DNA of 64,000 nucleotides. It comes from Massilia aurea (lineage in GTDB: Bacteria > Pseudomonadota > Gammaproteobacteria > Burkholderiales > Burkholderiaceae_D). The DNA lies in assembly GCF_024753205.1 (NCBI RefSeq), contig NZ_JANUGZ010000004.1:847484-911483 (forward strand). Reading direction: 5' to 3'. This document shows positions 56,447 to 64,000 of the stretch, piece by piece. Positions within the stretch are counted from its first letter, which is position 1; each line of letters begins with the position of its first letter. The notes beneath the pieces are model-generated. The model was not told the origin of the DNA. It ran no database searches and saw nothing but the letters and a program-made list of their open reading frames with translations. A program made the position numbers and the translations under genes.

Positions 56447-56488
56447 CAAAAAACCCGCCGGTGACGTGCAGTCGCACGCACACCCGGC
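56447..56488 (-). terminator. trp attenuator terminator
   Basis: On the minus strand GCCGGGTGTGCGTGC and GCACGTCACCGGC pair around a 4-base loop with minor mismatches, followed by GGGTTTTTTG. It lies 16 bp after the leader-peptide stop and 45 bp before trpE. Confidence 0.85.
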
Positions 56489-56503
56489 AGCAATCGGTAC
56501 GGC

Positions 56504-56590
56504 TTAGTCAGCCCAGGATTGCCAGCGTCGCCAGACCCAGGCCTCAGGGGCGCCGGTTTGGTTGACAGTGAGTTTTTTGGTGAAAAACAT
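56504..56590 (-). CDS. trpL: trp leader peptide
   Basis: A 28-codon frame, [16 protein letters not shown] then [12 protein letters not shown], with four Trp codons within nine positions near the end (18, 20, 23, 26). The stop lies just before the attenuator hairpin, the classical layout for ribosome-mediated attenuation. It starts 11 bp after the gph stop; no strong ribosome site is visible, so translation may be coupled to gph. Confidence 0.85.
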   Translation of the reverse strand: MFFTKKLTVNQTGAPEAWVWRRWQSWAD

Positions 56591-56601
56591 GGTGAGAGAA
56601 G

Positions 56602-57309
56602 TTAGTTGGTTAAGCTGGCCGTTGCATTGTGCGCGCCGATGCGGCGTGCTGCATCCAGCAGCGAATCCACTATACCATCGGATTGAATTTCTTGTACAGG
56701 ACGGCCGTGGTTGTAGCCGTACGGGACCGTGAGTACGAAACAGCCGGCGGCGCGGGCGCTTTCGGCATCGTTCGACGAGTCGCCAATGGCCACCACCTGC
56801 GTTGGCGGAATGTCCAGGGCGGCGCAGGCGCCCAGCATCGGCATGGCGTCCGGTTTCTTTTTGGCGAACGAGTCGCCGCCGAACACGTGCTCGAAATACG
56901 GCGCGAGGCCTTTCTGGGCCAGCAGCGGCAGTGCGAATGCAATTGGCTTGTTGGTCACGCAGACCAGGCGCAGGCCAAGCGCCTGCATCGCCGCCAGGCC
57001 GTCCAGCACACCGTCATACAGCGTGCTGCGATCGCCATTGATGGCCAGGTAGTGCCGCTGGTAGCCGGCCATTGCGTCGACGTACGCCGCATCGACCCGC
57101 GCCGCGTCCCAGTCGAGCAGCAGCGCATCGCGCACCAGTTTTTCGGAGCCCTTGCCGACCAGGGGCTTGATGATGGCCTGGCTGATGGGCGCCAGGCCAA
57201 GGTCGTGGCGCATGCCGTTCAGCGCCGCCTCGAAGTCGGGCACCGTGTCGAGCATGGTGCCATCGAGGTCGATGATGACGGCCCGGATACGTGCTGCGCC
57301 GGCCCGCAT
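56602..57309 (-). CDS. gph: Phosphoglycolate phosphatase
   Basis: A 235-residue HAD hydrolase. VIIDLDGTMLDTVPDFEAAL carries the nucleophile Asp, LVCVTNKP is motif II, and AKKKPDAMPM with VVAIGDSSNDAESARAAG completes motifs III and IV. Phosphoglycolate removal fits its position after rpe, as in many proteobacteria. The ATG at 57309 overlaps the rpe stop by one base (TGATG). It is transcribed into the trp leader. Confidence 0.92.
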   Translation of the reverse strand: MRAGAARIRAVIIDLDGTMLDTVPDFEAALNGMRHDLGLAPISQAIIKPLVGKGSEKLVRDALLLDWDAARVDAAYVDAMAGYQRHYLAINGDRSTLYDGVLDGLAAMQALGLRLVCVTNKPIAFALPLLAQKGLAPYFEHVFGGDSFAKKKPDAMPMLGACAALDIPPTQVVAIGDSSNDAESARAAGCFVLTVPYGYNHGRPVQEIQSDGIVDSLLDAARRIGAHNATASLTN

Positions 57310-57980
57310 CAGCGCGCGACCGTGGCCAGTTCGGCGCGCATGGCGTCGATCACGGCTTTGTAGTCTGGCTTGCCGAAGATGGCCGAGCCGGCCACGAACG
57401 TGTCGGCGCCGGCAGCTGCTGCGGCGGCGATGTTCTCGGCCTTGATGCCGCCATCGACTTCGAGCAGGATGTCGCGGCCCGACTCGTCGATCAGGCGGCG
57501 CGCGATGGCGATCTTCTTGAGTGCTTCGGGGATGAACGACTGGCCGCCGAAACCCGGATTGACCGACATGATGAGGATCATGTCGATCTTGTCCATCACG
57601 TGCTCGAGGTAATGCATCGGCGTGCCCGGATTGAAGACCAGGCCGGCCTTGCAACCGTGATCGCGGATCAGCTGCAGCGTGCGGTCGATGTGCTCTGACG
57701 CTTCCGGGTGGAAGGTGATGATGTTGGCGCCGGCCTTAGCGAAATCGGGAATGATGCGGTCGACCGGCTTGACCATCAGGTGCACATCGATCGGCACGTC
57801 CACGTGCGGGCGGATCGCCTGGCAGACGAGCGGGCCGATGGTCAGGTTCGGGACGTAATGGTTGTCCATCACGTCGAAGTGAATGATGTCGGCGCCGGCG
57901 GCAACGACATTGCGCACTTCTTCACCGAGGCGGGCGAAATCGGCGGACAGGATGCTGGGAGCGATGCGGTAGGTGGTCAT
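57309..57980 (-). CDS. rpe: Ribulose-phosphate 3-epimerase
   Basis: A 223-residue TIM-barrel epimerase of the pentose phosphate pathway. [72 protein letters not shown] and [20 protein letters not shown] are standard. First gene of the rpe-gph-trp run; divergent from apaG. Confidence 0.97.
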   Translation of the reverse strand: MTTYRIAPSILSADFARLGEEVRNVVAAGADIIHFDVMDNHYVPNLTIGPLVCQAIRPHVDVPIDVHLMVKPVDRIIPDFAKAGANIITFHPEASEHIDRTLQLIRDHGCKAGLVFNPGTPMHYLEHVMDKIDMILIMSVNPGFGGQSFIPEALKKIAIARRLIDESGRDILLEVDGGIKAENIAAAAAAGADTFVAGSAIFGKPDYKAVIDAMRAELATVAR

Positions 57981-58172
57981 GGGGCGACGATGCGTGTTTT
58001 GGTGGGAATCCGCTATTCTACGCCGGTCGCGCTGGCGCCTCCAGCGTTGACGATGCCGTGGCGCGTCGGCGCTTGGCGGCCACAGGCGGTATGATTGTTA
58101 TTTGCGCCACATGGCGCGCCGGCCCCTGCGAATGGCGCAGCGGCCGAGTCCACGATCACGCAAGGAACCTCG

Positions 58173-58547
58173 ATGCCCGCCTACGATTTCGCTGTCACCG
58201 TCAGAACGCAATACCTGGCGGAGCAGTCCGACCCGGACCGGAGCCAGTTCGTGTTCAGCTACACGATCACGATCAAGAATACCGGCAGCATTCCTGCCCA
58301 GCTCATTTCCCGTCACTGGGTCATTCTCGACGCCAATAACCAGATGCAGGAAGTCAAAGGCCTGGGCGTGGTTGGCCACCAGCCGTTGCTGGCGCCGGGC
58401 GAGCAGTTCGAGTACACGAGCGGCACGCACCTGGGCACCGCGCAGGGCTCGATGCGCGGCGAATACTTCTGCGTGGCCGAGGATGGCCACCGCTTCGAGG
58501 CCACCATTCCTGAATTCGTGCTGTCGCCGCCGCGCTCCCTGCACTGA
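58173..58547 (+). CDS. apaG: ApaG protein
   Basis: A 124-residue protein of the ApaG/CorD family with an immunoglobulin-like fold: FVFSYTITIKNTGSIPAQLI, SRHWVILDANNQMQEVKGLG, VVGHQPLLAPGEQFEYTSGT and MRGEYFCVAEDG. Its biochemical function is unsettled; it is linked to cation or Ap4A metabolism in enterobacteria. AAGGAA precedes the ATG at 58173; upstream open frame is not needed. Confidence 0.95.
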   Translation: MPAYDFAVTVRTQYLAEQSDPDRSQFVFSYTITIKNTGSIPAQLISRHWVILDANNQMQEVKGLGVVGHQPLLAPGEQFEYTSGTHLGTAQGSMRGEYFCVAEDGHRFEATIPEFVLSPPRSLH

Positions 58548-58549
58548 GC

Positions 58550-58687
58550 CTACGGGGCGGGGGTGTCGTCGCCGTCGTCCCGGTCGCTATCTTTGCGGCC
58601 GGCGAACATGGTCCACCAGACGATGAACACGAACAGGAACAGCGCAACGCCGGCTTCCACCATCAAGATCCACATATCGGTCCCCAT
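58550..58687 (-). CDS. Small single-pass membrane protein
   Basis: A 45-residue protein. MGTDMWILMVEAGVALFLFV and FIVWWTMFAG form one membrane helix, followed by an acidic Asp-rich tail. GGGAA lies before the ATG at 58687. No family name is known to me, but the helix and tail look deliberate and codon use is normal. The start lies back to back with that of mltA, only a few bases apart. Confidence 0.55.
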   Translation of the reverse strand: MGTDMWILMVEAGVALFLFVFIVWWTMFAGRKDSDRDDGDDTPAP

Positions 58688-58694
58688 GGTTCCC

Positions 58695-59906
58695 ATGTAT
58701 ACAATACGCCGCAGTGTACCCGTCCTGATCGCGCTCGTCAGCCTGCTGAGTGCCTGTTCGACCGAACCGAAGCCCACGGCGCCCTCCGCGCCGCCGCCGG
58801 TCACGATGCCGCCGCCGGTCGGGCCGGTGGTAGTGCCGCCGCCGGTTCAGCCGCCAGCGCCGACCGCGCCGACAGCACCGCTCACGCCCACCACCTTTGC
58901 CGCGCTGCCGGGCTGGCAGCAGGACGACGTGCGTCAGGCCTGGCCGGCCTTCCTGCAATCGTGCAGCGTACTGGCGTCGCGCCAGGCGCCGTGGAAAGCA
59001 CCGTGTGCTGCGGCTGGCGCGGTGGATGCCAAAGACGTCGCGGCCGTGCGCCGCTTCTTCGAGACGTATTTCGTGCCGAACCAGGTGCGCAACCCGGATG
59101 GCGCCAATACCGGGCTCATCACCGGCTATTACGAAGCGATGCTATACGGTTCGCGCAAGCGGGGCGGGGCGTTCCAGACGCCGCTGTACCGGGTGCCGGA
59201 CGATCTGGTGACGGTCGACCTGGGCAGCATCTATCCCGATCTGCAGAACCGGCGCCTGCGGGGCCGTCTGTCCGGCAAGACCGTGATTCCGTACCAGAGC
59301 CGTGCCGACATCGACCGCGCGCCATTGAGCGGCAAGGAGTTGCTGTGGGTAAGCGATCCGGTGGATGCGTTCTTCCTTGAGGTGCAGGGTTCGGGTCGCG
59401 TCAAGCTTGATTCCGGTGAAACGGTGCGCGTGGGCTATGCCGACCAGAATGGTCATCCTTATAAAGCCATCGGACGCTGGTTCGTGGAGCAGGGGATCAT
59501 GACGCCGGACCAGGTGTCGGCGCAGTCGATCCGGGCCTGGATTGCGGCGAATCCGTCGCGACGCCAGGAACTGTTGAATGTGAACCCGAGCTATATCTTC
59601 TTCACGGAAACCAAGGTGGCAGACCCGGGCGTCGGGCCGCGTGGCGCGCTCAATGTGCCGCTGACGCCAGGCCGCTCGATTGCCATCGACCGTACCATCC
59701 TGCCGCTGGGCGCGCCGGTGTGGCTGTCGACGACCATGCCGAAGGATGGCGCACCACTGCAGCGTCTGGTGATGGGGCAGGACGTCGGCGGCGCGATTCG
59801 CGGCGCGGTGCGGGCCGATTTCTTCTTCGGCTTCGGGCCGGAAGCGACGGAAAATGCCGGACTCATGAAGCAAAGTGGGACGATGTGGGTGTTGTTGCCG
59901 AAGTGA
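58695..59906 (+). CDS. mltA: Membrane-bound lytic murein transglycosylase A
   Basis: A 403-residue lipoprotein. The signal MYTIRRSVPVLIALVSLLSAC has a lipobox Cys21, followed by a Pro-rich linker (to about 65) that spans toward the cell wall. The catalytic domain has TGLITGYYEAMLYGSRKRGG, FFLEVQGSGRVKLDSGETVR, YIFFTETKVADPGVGPRGAL and the conserved Asp in FFFGFGPEATENAG near the C-terminus. It cuts the glycan strand to form 1,6-anhydro-muropeptides. A Met at 58686 is an alternative start. Confidence 0.93.
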   Translation: MYTIRRSVPVLIALVSLLSACSTEPKPTAPSAPPPVTMPPPVGPVVVPPPVQPPAPTAPTAPLTPTTFAALPGWQQDDVRQAWPAFLQSCSVLASRQAPWKAPCAAAGAVDAKDVAAVRRFFETYFVPNQVRNPDGANTGLITGYYEAMLYGSRKRGGAFQTPLYRVPDDLVTVDLGSIYPDLQNRRLRGRLSGKTVIPYQSRADIDRAPLSGKELLWVSDPVDAFFLEVQGSGRVKLDSGETVRVGYADQNGHPYKAIGRWFVEQGIMTPDQVSAQSIRAWIAANPSRRQELLNVNPSYIFFTETKVADPGVGPRGALNVPLTPGRSIAIDRTILPLGAPVWLSTTMPKDGAPLQRLVMGQDVGGAIRGAVRADFFFGFGPEATENAGLMKQSGTMWVLLPK

Positions 59907-60032
59907 ACCTTCGTTGCATTAATGAGAGAATCGGGCTACTCTGACTTTTGATTCAATTTCCACGTTGCAATTTTCCGCTGTGGTTGATGCGCGGTGACGT
60001 GGTGGTGCTTTCATTTTTGACAGGTTCTATTC

Positions 60033-60476
60033 ATGCGTCTGCATTCCCTTCTTGCCATTACCCTTGCCGCTGCCATTGCCGCGCCCAGCCAGGCCGCCGC
60101 GCCTGGTCCTTCCGATACCGTACTGTCGGTGGGCAGCATCGTGCTGCTGGTGCCGTTCAGTGTGGTTTATCTGAGCGCGAAGAAAGTAGCGGAAGGCTCG
60201 CAGGCTGCAATCGACGTCTCCAGGCGCTGGAGCGTCGTGACGGTTCAGCCCGAGGGCGACAAGACTGCGCTCGAACTGCACAGCGACGACCAGCAGTTGA
60301 AGATCGATATGGCAATCCAGACCCGGATCGCGCAGAACGAGGCAATCAAGGCCGGCGATCGCATTGATATTGAAGCAATCGGCAAGGCTGGCTATGCCGT
60401 CAAGAAAGGCAAGGCGACGATTGCTCTGCTGGCCGAACCAGGCACCGGCATGGCCCACTCGCGCCCGCGCAGCTAG
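60033..60476 (+). CDS. Exported hypothetical protein
   Basis: A 147-residue protein with a signal peptide (MRLHSLLAITLAAAIAAPSQ, cut near AQAAAP). The mature part has one hydrophobic stretch (VLSVGSIVLLVPFSVVYLSA) and a small beta-rich end. Function unrecognised. It ends one base before the DUF2145 gene, so the two form an operon. Confidence 0.65.
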   Translation: MRLHSLLAITLAAAIAAPSQAAAPGPSDTVLSVGSIVLLVPFSVVYLSAKKVAEGSQAAIDVSRRWSVVTVQPEGDKTALELHSDDQQLKIDMAIQTRIAQNEAIKAGDRIDIEAIGKAGYAVKKGKATIALLAEPGTGMAHSRPRS

Positions 60477-60477
60477 G

Positions 60478-61290
60478 ATGCGCCGCGCCGTTGCTGCGGC
60501 CGCACTGGCGTTGGCGGTGCCCACGGCCTTCGCCGGCACCCCCTGCGAGGAGCAGGTCGCTTCTCCAGAGCTATTGGTCCGAAGCATGCAGATGGCCGAT
60601 CTCACGCGCACGGCGCTGGAAGGCATCGGCGACGATGTCGTACTGATCGCGCGCGTGGGACAGGATCTGTCGGCCTATCGGCTGACCTATTCGCACGCGG
60701 CATTTGCCGTGCGCGCACATTCTGCCGGCGCCTGGTCGGTGGTGCACAAGCTCAATACGTGTGGCACAGCGACGTCGGCACTGTACGACGAAGGACTGAT
60801 CAATTTCTTCTCTGACGCGCCGGTGCGGTATCAGGCCGGCATCTGGCGCCTGGCGCCTGCCGTGCAAGCCCGGCTCAAGAACGCACTGCTTGGCACGAAG
60901 GCGCGCGACTATCACGAGCCCCACTATAGCCTGGCTGCCTATCCGTTCAGCACGCGCTATCAGAATTCGAACGGCTGGGTCCTTGAAATGCTGGCCTACG
61001 CCATCGCCCCCGAAGGCGCGGCAACGACCCGCGCCACGGCGCAGACCTGGCTGGCGTCGACCGGTTACCAGCCAACCGAGCTGGCGCTGGGCACGATGAC
61101 GCGCCTGGGCGCGCGGATATCGAAGGCGAATATTGCATTTGACGACCATCCGTCCAGCTTGCGCTGGAAGGGCAGGATCCAGACCGTCTCGGTGGAGTCG
61201 ATCGTGACCTGGCTGCGGACCTTGCCCAACGGCTGCCAGGCCATGGGCTGCCCGGAATTGCCGGTCGTGCTGCCGCCGGCAGGGCCGTGA
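60478..61290 (+). CDS. DUF2145 family exported protein
   Basis: A 270-residue protein with a signal peptide (MRRAVAAAALALAVPTAFAG). Family-like segments are LIARVGQDLSAYRLTYSHAA, YDEGLINFFSDAP, SLAAYPFSTRYQNSNGWVLE and the C-terminal WLRTLPNGCQAMGCPEL with a Cys pair. The conserved His and Cys could suggest a papain-like hydrolase, but function is not established. Its ATG lies directly after the previous stop. Confidence 0.8.
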   Translation: MRRAVAAAALALAVPTAFAGTPCEEQVASPELLVRSMQMADLTRTALEGIGDDVVLIARVGQDLSAYRLTYSHAAFAVRAHSAGAWSVVHKLNTCGTATSALYDEGLINFFSDAPVRYQAGIWRLAPAVQARLKNALLGTKARDYHEPHYSLAAYPFSTRYQNSNGWVLEMLAYAIAPEGAATTRATAQTWLASTGYQPTELALGTMTRLGARISKANIAFDDHPSSLRWKGRIQTVSVESIVTWLRTLPNGCQAMGCPELPVVLPPAGP

Positions 61291-61393
61291 TGGCCGGCGT
61301 CGCATGCATATTGGCCGATCGGGGCGCTCTACTTGACGTACACGGAAAGCGCTACAATCGCGACGATACTATCCAACCAGATGAGGGTTTCCC

Positions 61394-62170
61394 ATGGAAT
61401 ATGCTGACCTGTTGATCGAGAACCACGGCAAGGTCGCCGTGGTACGGCTGAACCGTCCGAAGGCGATGAATGCGCTTAACGACAATATGATGAACGAGCT
61501 GGGCCATGCGCTGCGCGCGTTCGACCAGGATCCGGCCATCAACGTCATCGTGTTGACGGGTAGCGAGAAGGCCTTCGCCGCCGGCGCCGACATCGCCGCC
61601 ATGGCGCAGTACGATTACCAGGAAACCTACGGCAATAACTATATTGGCCGCAACTGGGAACACATCCTTGATATCCGCAAGCCGGTCATCGGCGTGGTTT
61701 CGGGCTATTGCCTGGGTGGTGGCTGTGAGCTGGCGATGATGTGCGACTTTTTGATCGCCGCCGACAGCGCAAAGTTCGGGCAGCCCGAGATCAAGGTCGG
61801 CGTCACGCCAGGCGCCGGTGGCACCCAGCGCTTGCCGCGCGCCATTTCCAAGTCGAAAGCGATGGACATGCTGCTCACCACGCGCATGATCGACGCCGCC
61901 GAGGCAGAGCGGACCGGGCTGGTGTCGCGCGTGTACCCGGCGGCCGAGGTGATGGACGAGGCAATCAAGATCGCCCAGGGCATTGCCGACATGCCGGTGT
62001 CGGTTGCCATGCAGATCAAGGACTGCGTCAACCAGGCCTATGAAATGACGCTGAGCCAGGGCGTGGCCTACGAACGCCGCTACTTCCACGCCGGTTTCGG
62101 CACGCCTGCGCAAAAAGAAGGCATGTCGGCATTCCTTGAAAAACGCAAACCTGACTTCGAAGGACATTGA
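61394..62170 (+). CDS. Enoyl-CoA hydratase
   Basis: A 258-residue crotonase-fold enzyme that hydrates 2-enoyl-CoA in fatty-acid oxidation. EKAFAAGADIAAMAQ is the oxyanion loop, GGGCELAMMCDFLIAADSA carries the first catalytic Glu and QPEIKVGVTPGAGGTQRLPR the second. Its length and motifs match the short-chain (mitochondrial-like) enzyme. It is followed after 3 bp by the phospholipase-D lipoprotein. Confidence 0.95.
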   Translation: MEYADLLIENHGKVAVVRLNRPKAMNALNDNMMNELGHALRAFDQDPAINVIVLTGSEKAFAAGADIAAMAQYDYQETYGNNYIGRNWEHILDIRKPVIGVVSGYCLGGGCELAMMCDFLIAADSAKFGQPEIKVGVTPGAGGTQRLPRAISKSKAMDMLLTTRMIDAAEAERTGLVSRVYPAAEVMDEAIKIAQGIADMPVSVAMQIKDCVNQAYEMTLSQGVAYERRYFHAGFGTPAQKEGMSAFLEKRKPDFEGH

Positions 62171-62173
62171 ACC

Positions 62174-63712
62174 ATGAAGAAGCGCGCCAAATTGTGGCTG
62201 CTCTTGCCAACGGCGCTGCTTGCAGGCGCATTGACGCTATCGAGTTGCTCAACGCTGCCACCTCTTGAGGGGCGCGTTGCCAGCACCGCCTTGACCGATA
62301 CGGACAATACCCGGCTCGGCCAGGCGCTGTTGCCACTGACCACGGCGCATCCCGGCCTGGTCGGCATTCACAGTCTGCCCGATGGGCGCGATGCGTTCGC
62401 CGCGCGCGCCGTGCTGGCGCAGGCGGCCGATCGCAGCCTGGACGTTCAGTACTATATCTGGCGCAATGACACGACCGGCATGCTGATGTTCAACGCCTTG
62501 CGCAAGGCGGCGGACCGTGGCGTGCGGGTGCGCCTGCTGCTTGACGATAACAACACGGGTGGCCTGGACGCGATATTGGCGCAGCTCGACGCCCATCCAC
62601 AGATCGAAGTGCGGCTGTTCAATCCGAACGGTATTCGCTCGATGCGTCCGCTCGGCATGGTCGCCGATTTCTGGCGCATGAACCGGCGCATGCACAATAA
62701 ATCGTTCACCGCCGATAACAAGGCCACGATCATCGGCGGCCGCAATGTGGGCGACGAGTATTTCGGCGCAGCAGGCGATATCTCGTTCGCCGACCTCGAC
62801 GTGATCGCTACCGGTCCGGTGGTGAAAGAAGTTTCCGCGGATTTCGACCTGTACTGGAATTGTCCGTCGGCGTATCCGCTGGCGCTGATGGTGAAGGATG
62901 CGAAGGCGCCGCCGCCTGCCACGGTCGATGCCGAGACCAAAGAATATTTGGATGCGATCGGACAATCGGCCTTCCTGAACAAAGTCATGAGCGGGACGCT
63001 GCCGCTGGAATGGGCGCATGCGCGTTTCCTGAGCGACGATCCGGCCAAGGTGCTGAACCAGTCGTCGCCAGATGAGAATATTGCAGCCAGACTGGCGGTG
63101 TTGTTTGGCCAGCCGGAACGCAATCTGGACCTGGTTTCACCGTACTTCGTGCCGGGCAAGGATGGGGCGGCCGCAATGGTCGAGATGGCCAAGAAGGGCG
63201 CAAAAATCCGGGTACTCACGAATTCGCTCGAGGCGACTGACGTTTCTGCCGTCCATGCGGGCTATGCCAAGTGGCGCAAGCCGCTGCTGGAGGCCGGCGT
63301 GGCGCTGTATGAACTGCGCCGTGCGTCGACCGACGAACCATCGCGCAAGAAGAAGCGCAGTGGTCCCGGCTTTGGCAGTTCGGATGCGAGCCTGCATGCC
63401 AAGACGTTTGGCGTGGACGGTAACCGGATCTTCGTCGGCTCGTTCAACTTCGACCAGCGGTCGATTCACCTGAATACCGAAATGGGGATGGTGATCGACA
63501 GCGTCGAGCTGGCCCATCGCCTGAGTACGACGCTGGACGAGACCTTGCCAATGCGCGCGTATGAAGTGCTGCTGGATGAGAAGGGGAATGTCTACTGGCT
63601 GGAGGGCCGCGACGGCAAGATCGTCCGGCACGACGTCGAGCCTGGAACGACGTGGTGGAAGCGGGCGGTGGTGCATGGGCTGGGTTGGCTGCCGATCGAC
63701 TGGCTCTTGTAG
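62174..63712 (+). CDS. Phospholipase D family lipoprotein (cardiolipin-synthase C-like)
   Basis: A 512-residue protein. The signal ends LTLSSCSTL with a lipobox Cys25, so it is membrane-attached outside the cytoplasm. Two HKD motifs are complete: MHNKSFTADNKATIIGGRN and LHAKTFGVDGNRIFVGSFNF. The layout resembles ClsC/YmdC, which makes cardiolipin from phosphatidylethanolamine and phosphatidylglycerol, but other PLD-type hydrolases share it. It lies 3 bp after the hydratase gene. Confidence 0.87.
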   Translation: MKKRAKLWLLLPTALLAGALTLSSCSTLPPLEGRVASTALTDTDNTRLGQALLPLTTAHPGLVGIHSLPDGRDAFAARAVLAQAADRSLDVQYYIWRNDTTGMLMFNALRKAADRGVRVRLLLDDNNTGGLDAILAQLDAHPQIEVRLFNPNGIRSMRPLGMVADFWRMNRRMHNKSFTADNKATIIGGRNVGDEYFGAAGDISFADLDVIATGPVVKEVSADFDLYWNCPSAYPLALMVKDAKAPPPATVDAETKEYLDAIGQSAFLNKVMSGTLPLEWAHARFLSDDPAKVLNQSSPDENIAARLAVLFGQPERNLDLVSPYFVPGKDGAAAMVEMAKKGAKIRVLTNSLEATDVSAVHAGYAKWRKPLLEAGVALYELRRASTDEPSRKKKRSGPGFGSSDASLHAKTFGVDGNRIFVGSFNFDQRSIHLNTEMGMVIDSVELAHRLSTTLDETLPMRAYEVLLDEKGNVYWLEGRDGKIVRHDVEPGTTWWKRAVVHGLGWLPIDWLL

Positions 63713-63737
63713 GACAAAATCTTTTCTTTGTAGTCCC

Positions 63738-63767
63738 TTGCGGACTGCGCGGCAGGTTTGGTATAGT
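63738..63767 (+). promoter_or_regulatory. rRNA operon promoter P1
   Basis: TTGCGG, 18 bases, TATAGT, followed by a GC-rich discriminator (TCGCCTCCGC), typical of growth-rate-controlled rRNA promoters. Confidence 0.65.
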
Positions 63768-63865
63768 TCGCCTCCGCTTCGGCACTGACCGAAAAAGTTA
63801 ACGTAATCAAGTGGTTACGAGAGCAAAGTCTACAGAGAAATCTGAGGCGAAGCGAAAAGAAAGAG

Positions 63866-63894
63866 TTGACGAGATTTCAGAAACACAGCATAAT
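63866..63894 (+). promoter_or_regulatory. rRNA operon promoter P2
   Basis: TTGACG, 17 bases, CATAAT, about 130 bp downstream of P1, matching the tandem P1-P2 arrangement of rrn operons. Confidence 0.65.
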
Positions 63895-63956
63895 CTCTCT
63901 TCTCTGCTGCAGCGAACAAAACGATTCGCTACCAGCAGCAAGATGCACCGAATAAA

Positions 63957-63970
63957 GTTCTTTAAAAATT
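63957..63970 (+). promoter_or_regulatory. BoxA-like antitermination element in the rrn leader
   Basis: GTTCTTTAAAAATT resembles boxA (TGCTCTTTAA) and sits before the expected 16S gene. The last bases, GTGTGGGCGTTTGATG, match 16S leaders of Oxalobacteraceae as I recall them; the 16S gene itself is beyond the window. Confidence 0.6.
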
Positions 63971-64000
63971 AACAGTCGATAAGTGTGGGCGTTTGATGAG

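Overview
The window is a GC-rich chromosomal segment from a betaproteobacterium, most likely Oxalobacteraceae (Massilia, Telluria or Duganella type). The gene order rpe-gph-trpE-trpG-trpD-trpC, the EpsC-type serine acetyltransferase, the two tRNA-Phe genes and the 16S-type leader at the right edge support this. The genus is an inference from gene style, not from a search.

Layout. 0-3.5 kb: the N-terminus of a sulfotransferase, a membrane-anchored hypothetical protein, a PAS-GAF-GGDEF diguanylate cyclase and a four-repeat lectin of the OAA family. 3.6-14.0 kb: two divergent operons built from the same three parts, namely circularly permuted ATP-grasp ligases, alpha-E helical domains and transglutaminase-fold proteins. 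They look like a duplicated peptide-ligase and peptidase system with no established product. 14-31 kb: ordinary metabolic and envelope genes (zinc-ribbon peptidase, aquaporin Z, HAF/PKD secreted protein, TelA-TerD stress cluster, DUF885 peptidase, SDR, histidine phosphatase, DUF819 transporter-like protein, FAS1 lipoprotein, MsrA, SOUL protein).

31-37.5 kb is the accessory region. It holds an HDOD gene broken by an amber codon and an orphan type VI amidase effector/immunity pair (tae4 frameshifted, tai4 intact). Next comes an AT-rich island bounded by a decayed and an intact tRNA-Phe. The island carries one large predicted defence gene, a nuclease-NACHT STAND ATPase, and an IS3-family relic.

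37.5-52.3 kb: core genes (thioesterase, cysE, UvsE, lipocalin, PhnA, second tRNA-Phe, UbiH-like hydroxylase, DsbC, MobA-like transferase, M61 and M20 peptidases). A zinc regulon follows: a Fur-family repressor, a His-rich TonB receptor and a MerC-like membrane protein, with three matching palindromic operators.

52.3-58 kb: the tryptophan operon on the minus strand (rpe-gph-trpL-trpE-trpG-trpD-trpC), with a leader peptide containing four Trp codons, an attenuator and a palindromic repeat inside the operon. 58-63.7 kb: ApaG, a small membrane protein, MltA, two secreted hypothetical proteins, enoyl-CoA hydratase and a phospholipase-D lipoprotein. The window ends in the tandem promoters and leader of a ribosomal RNA operon whose 16S gene lies just outside.
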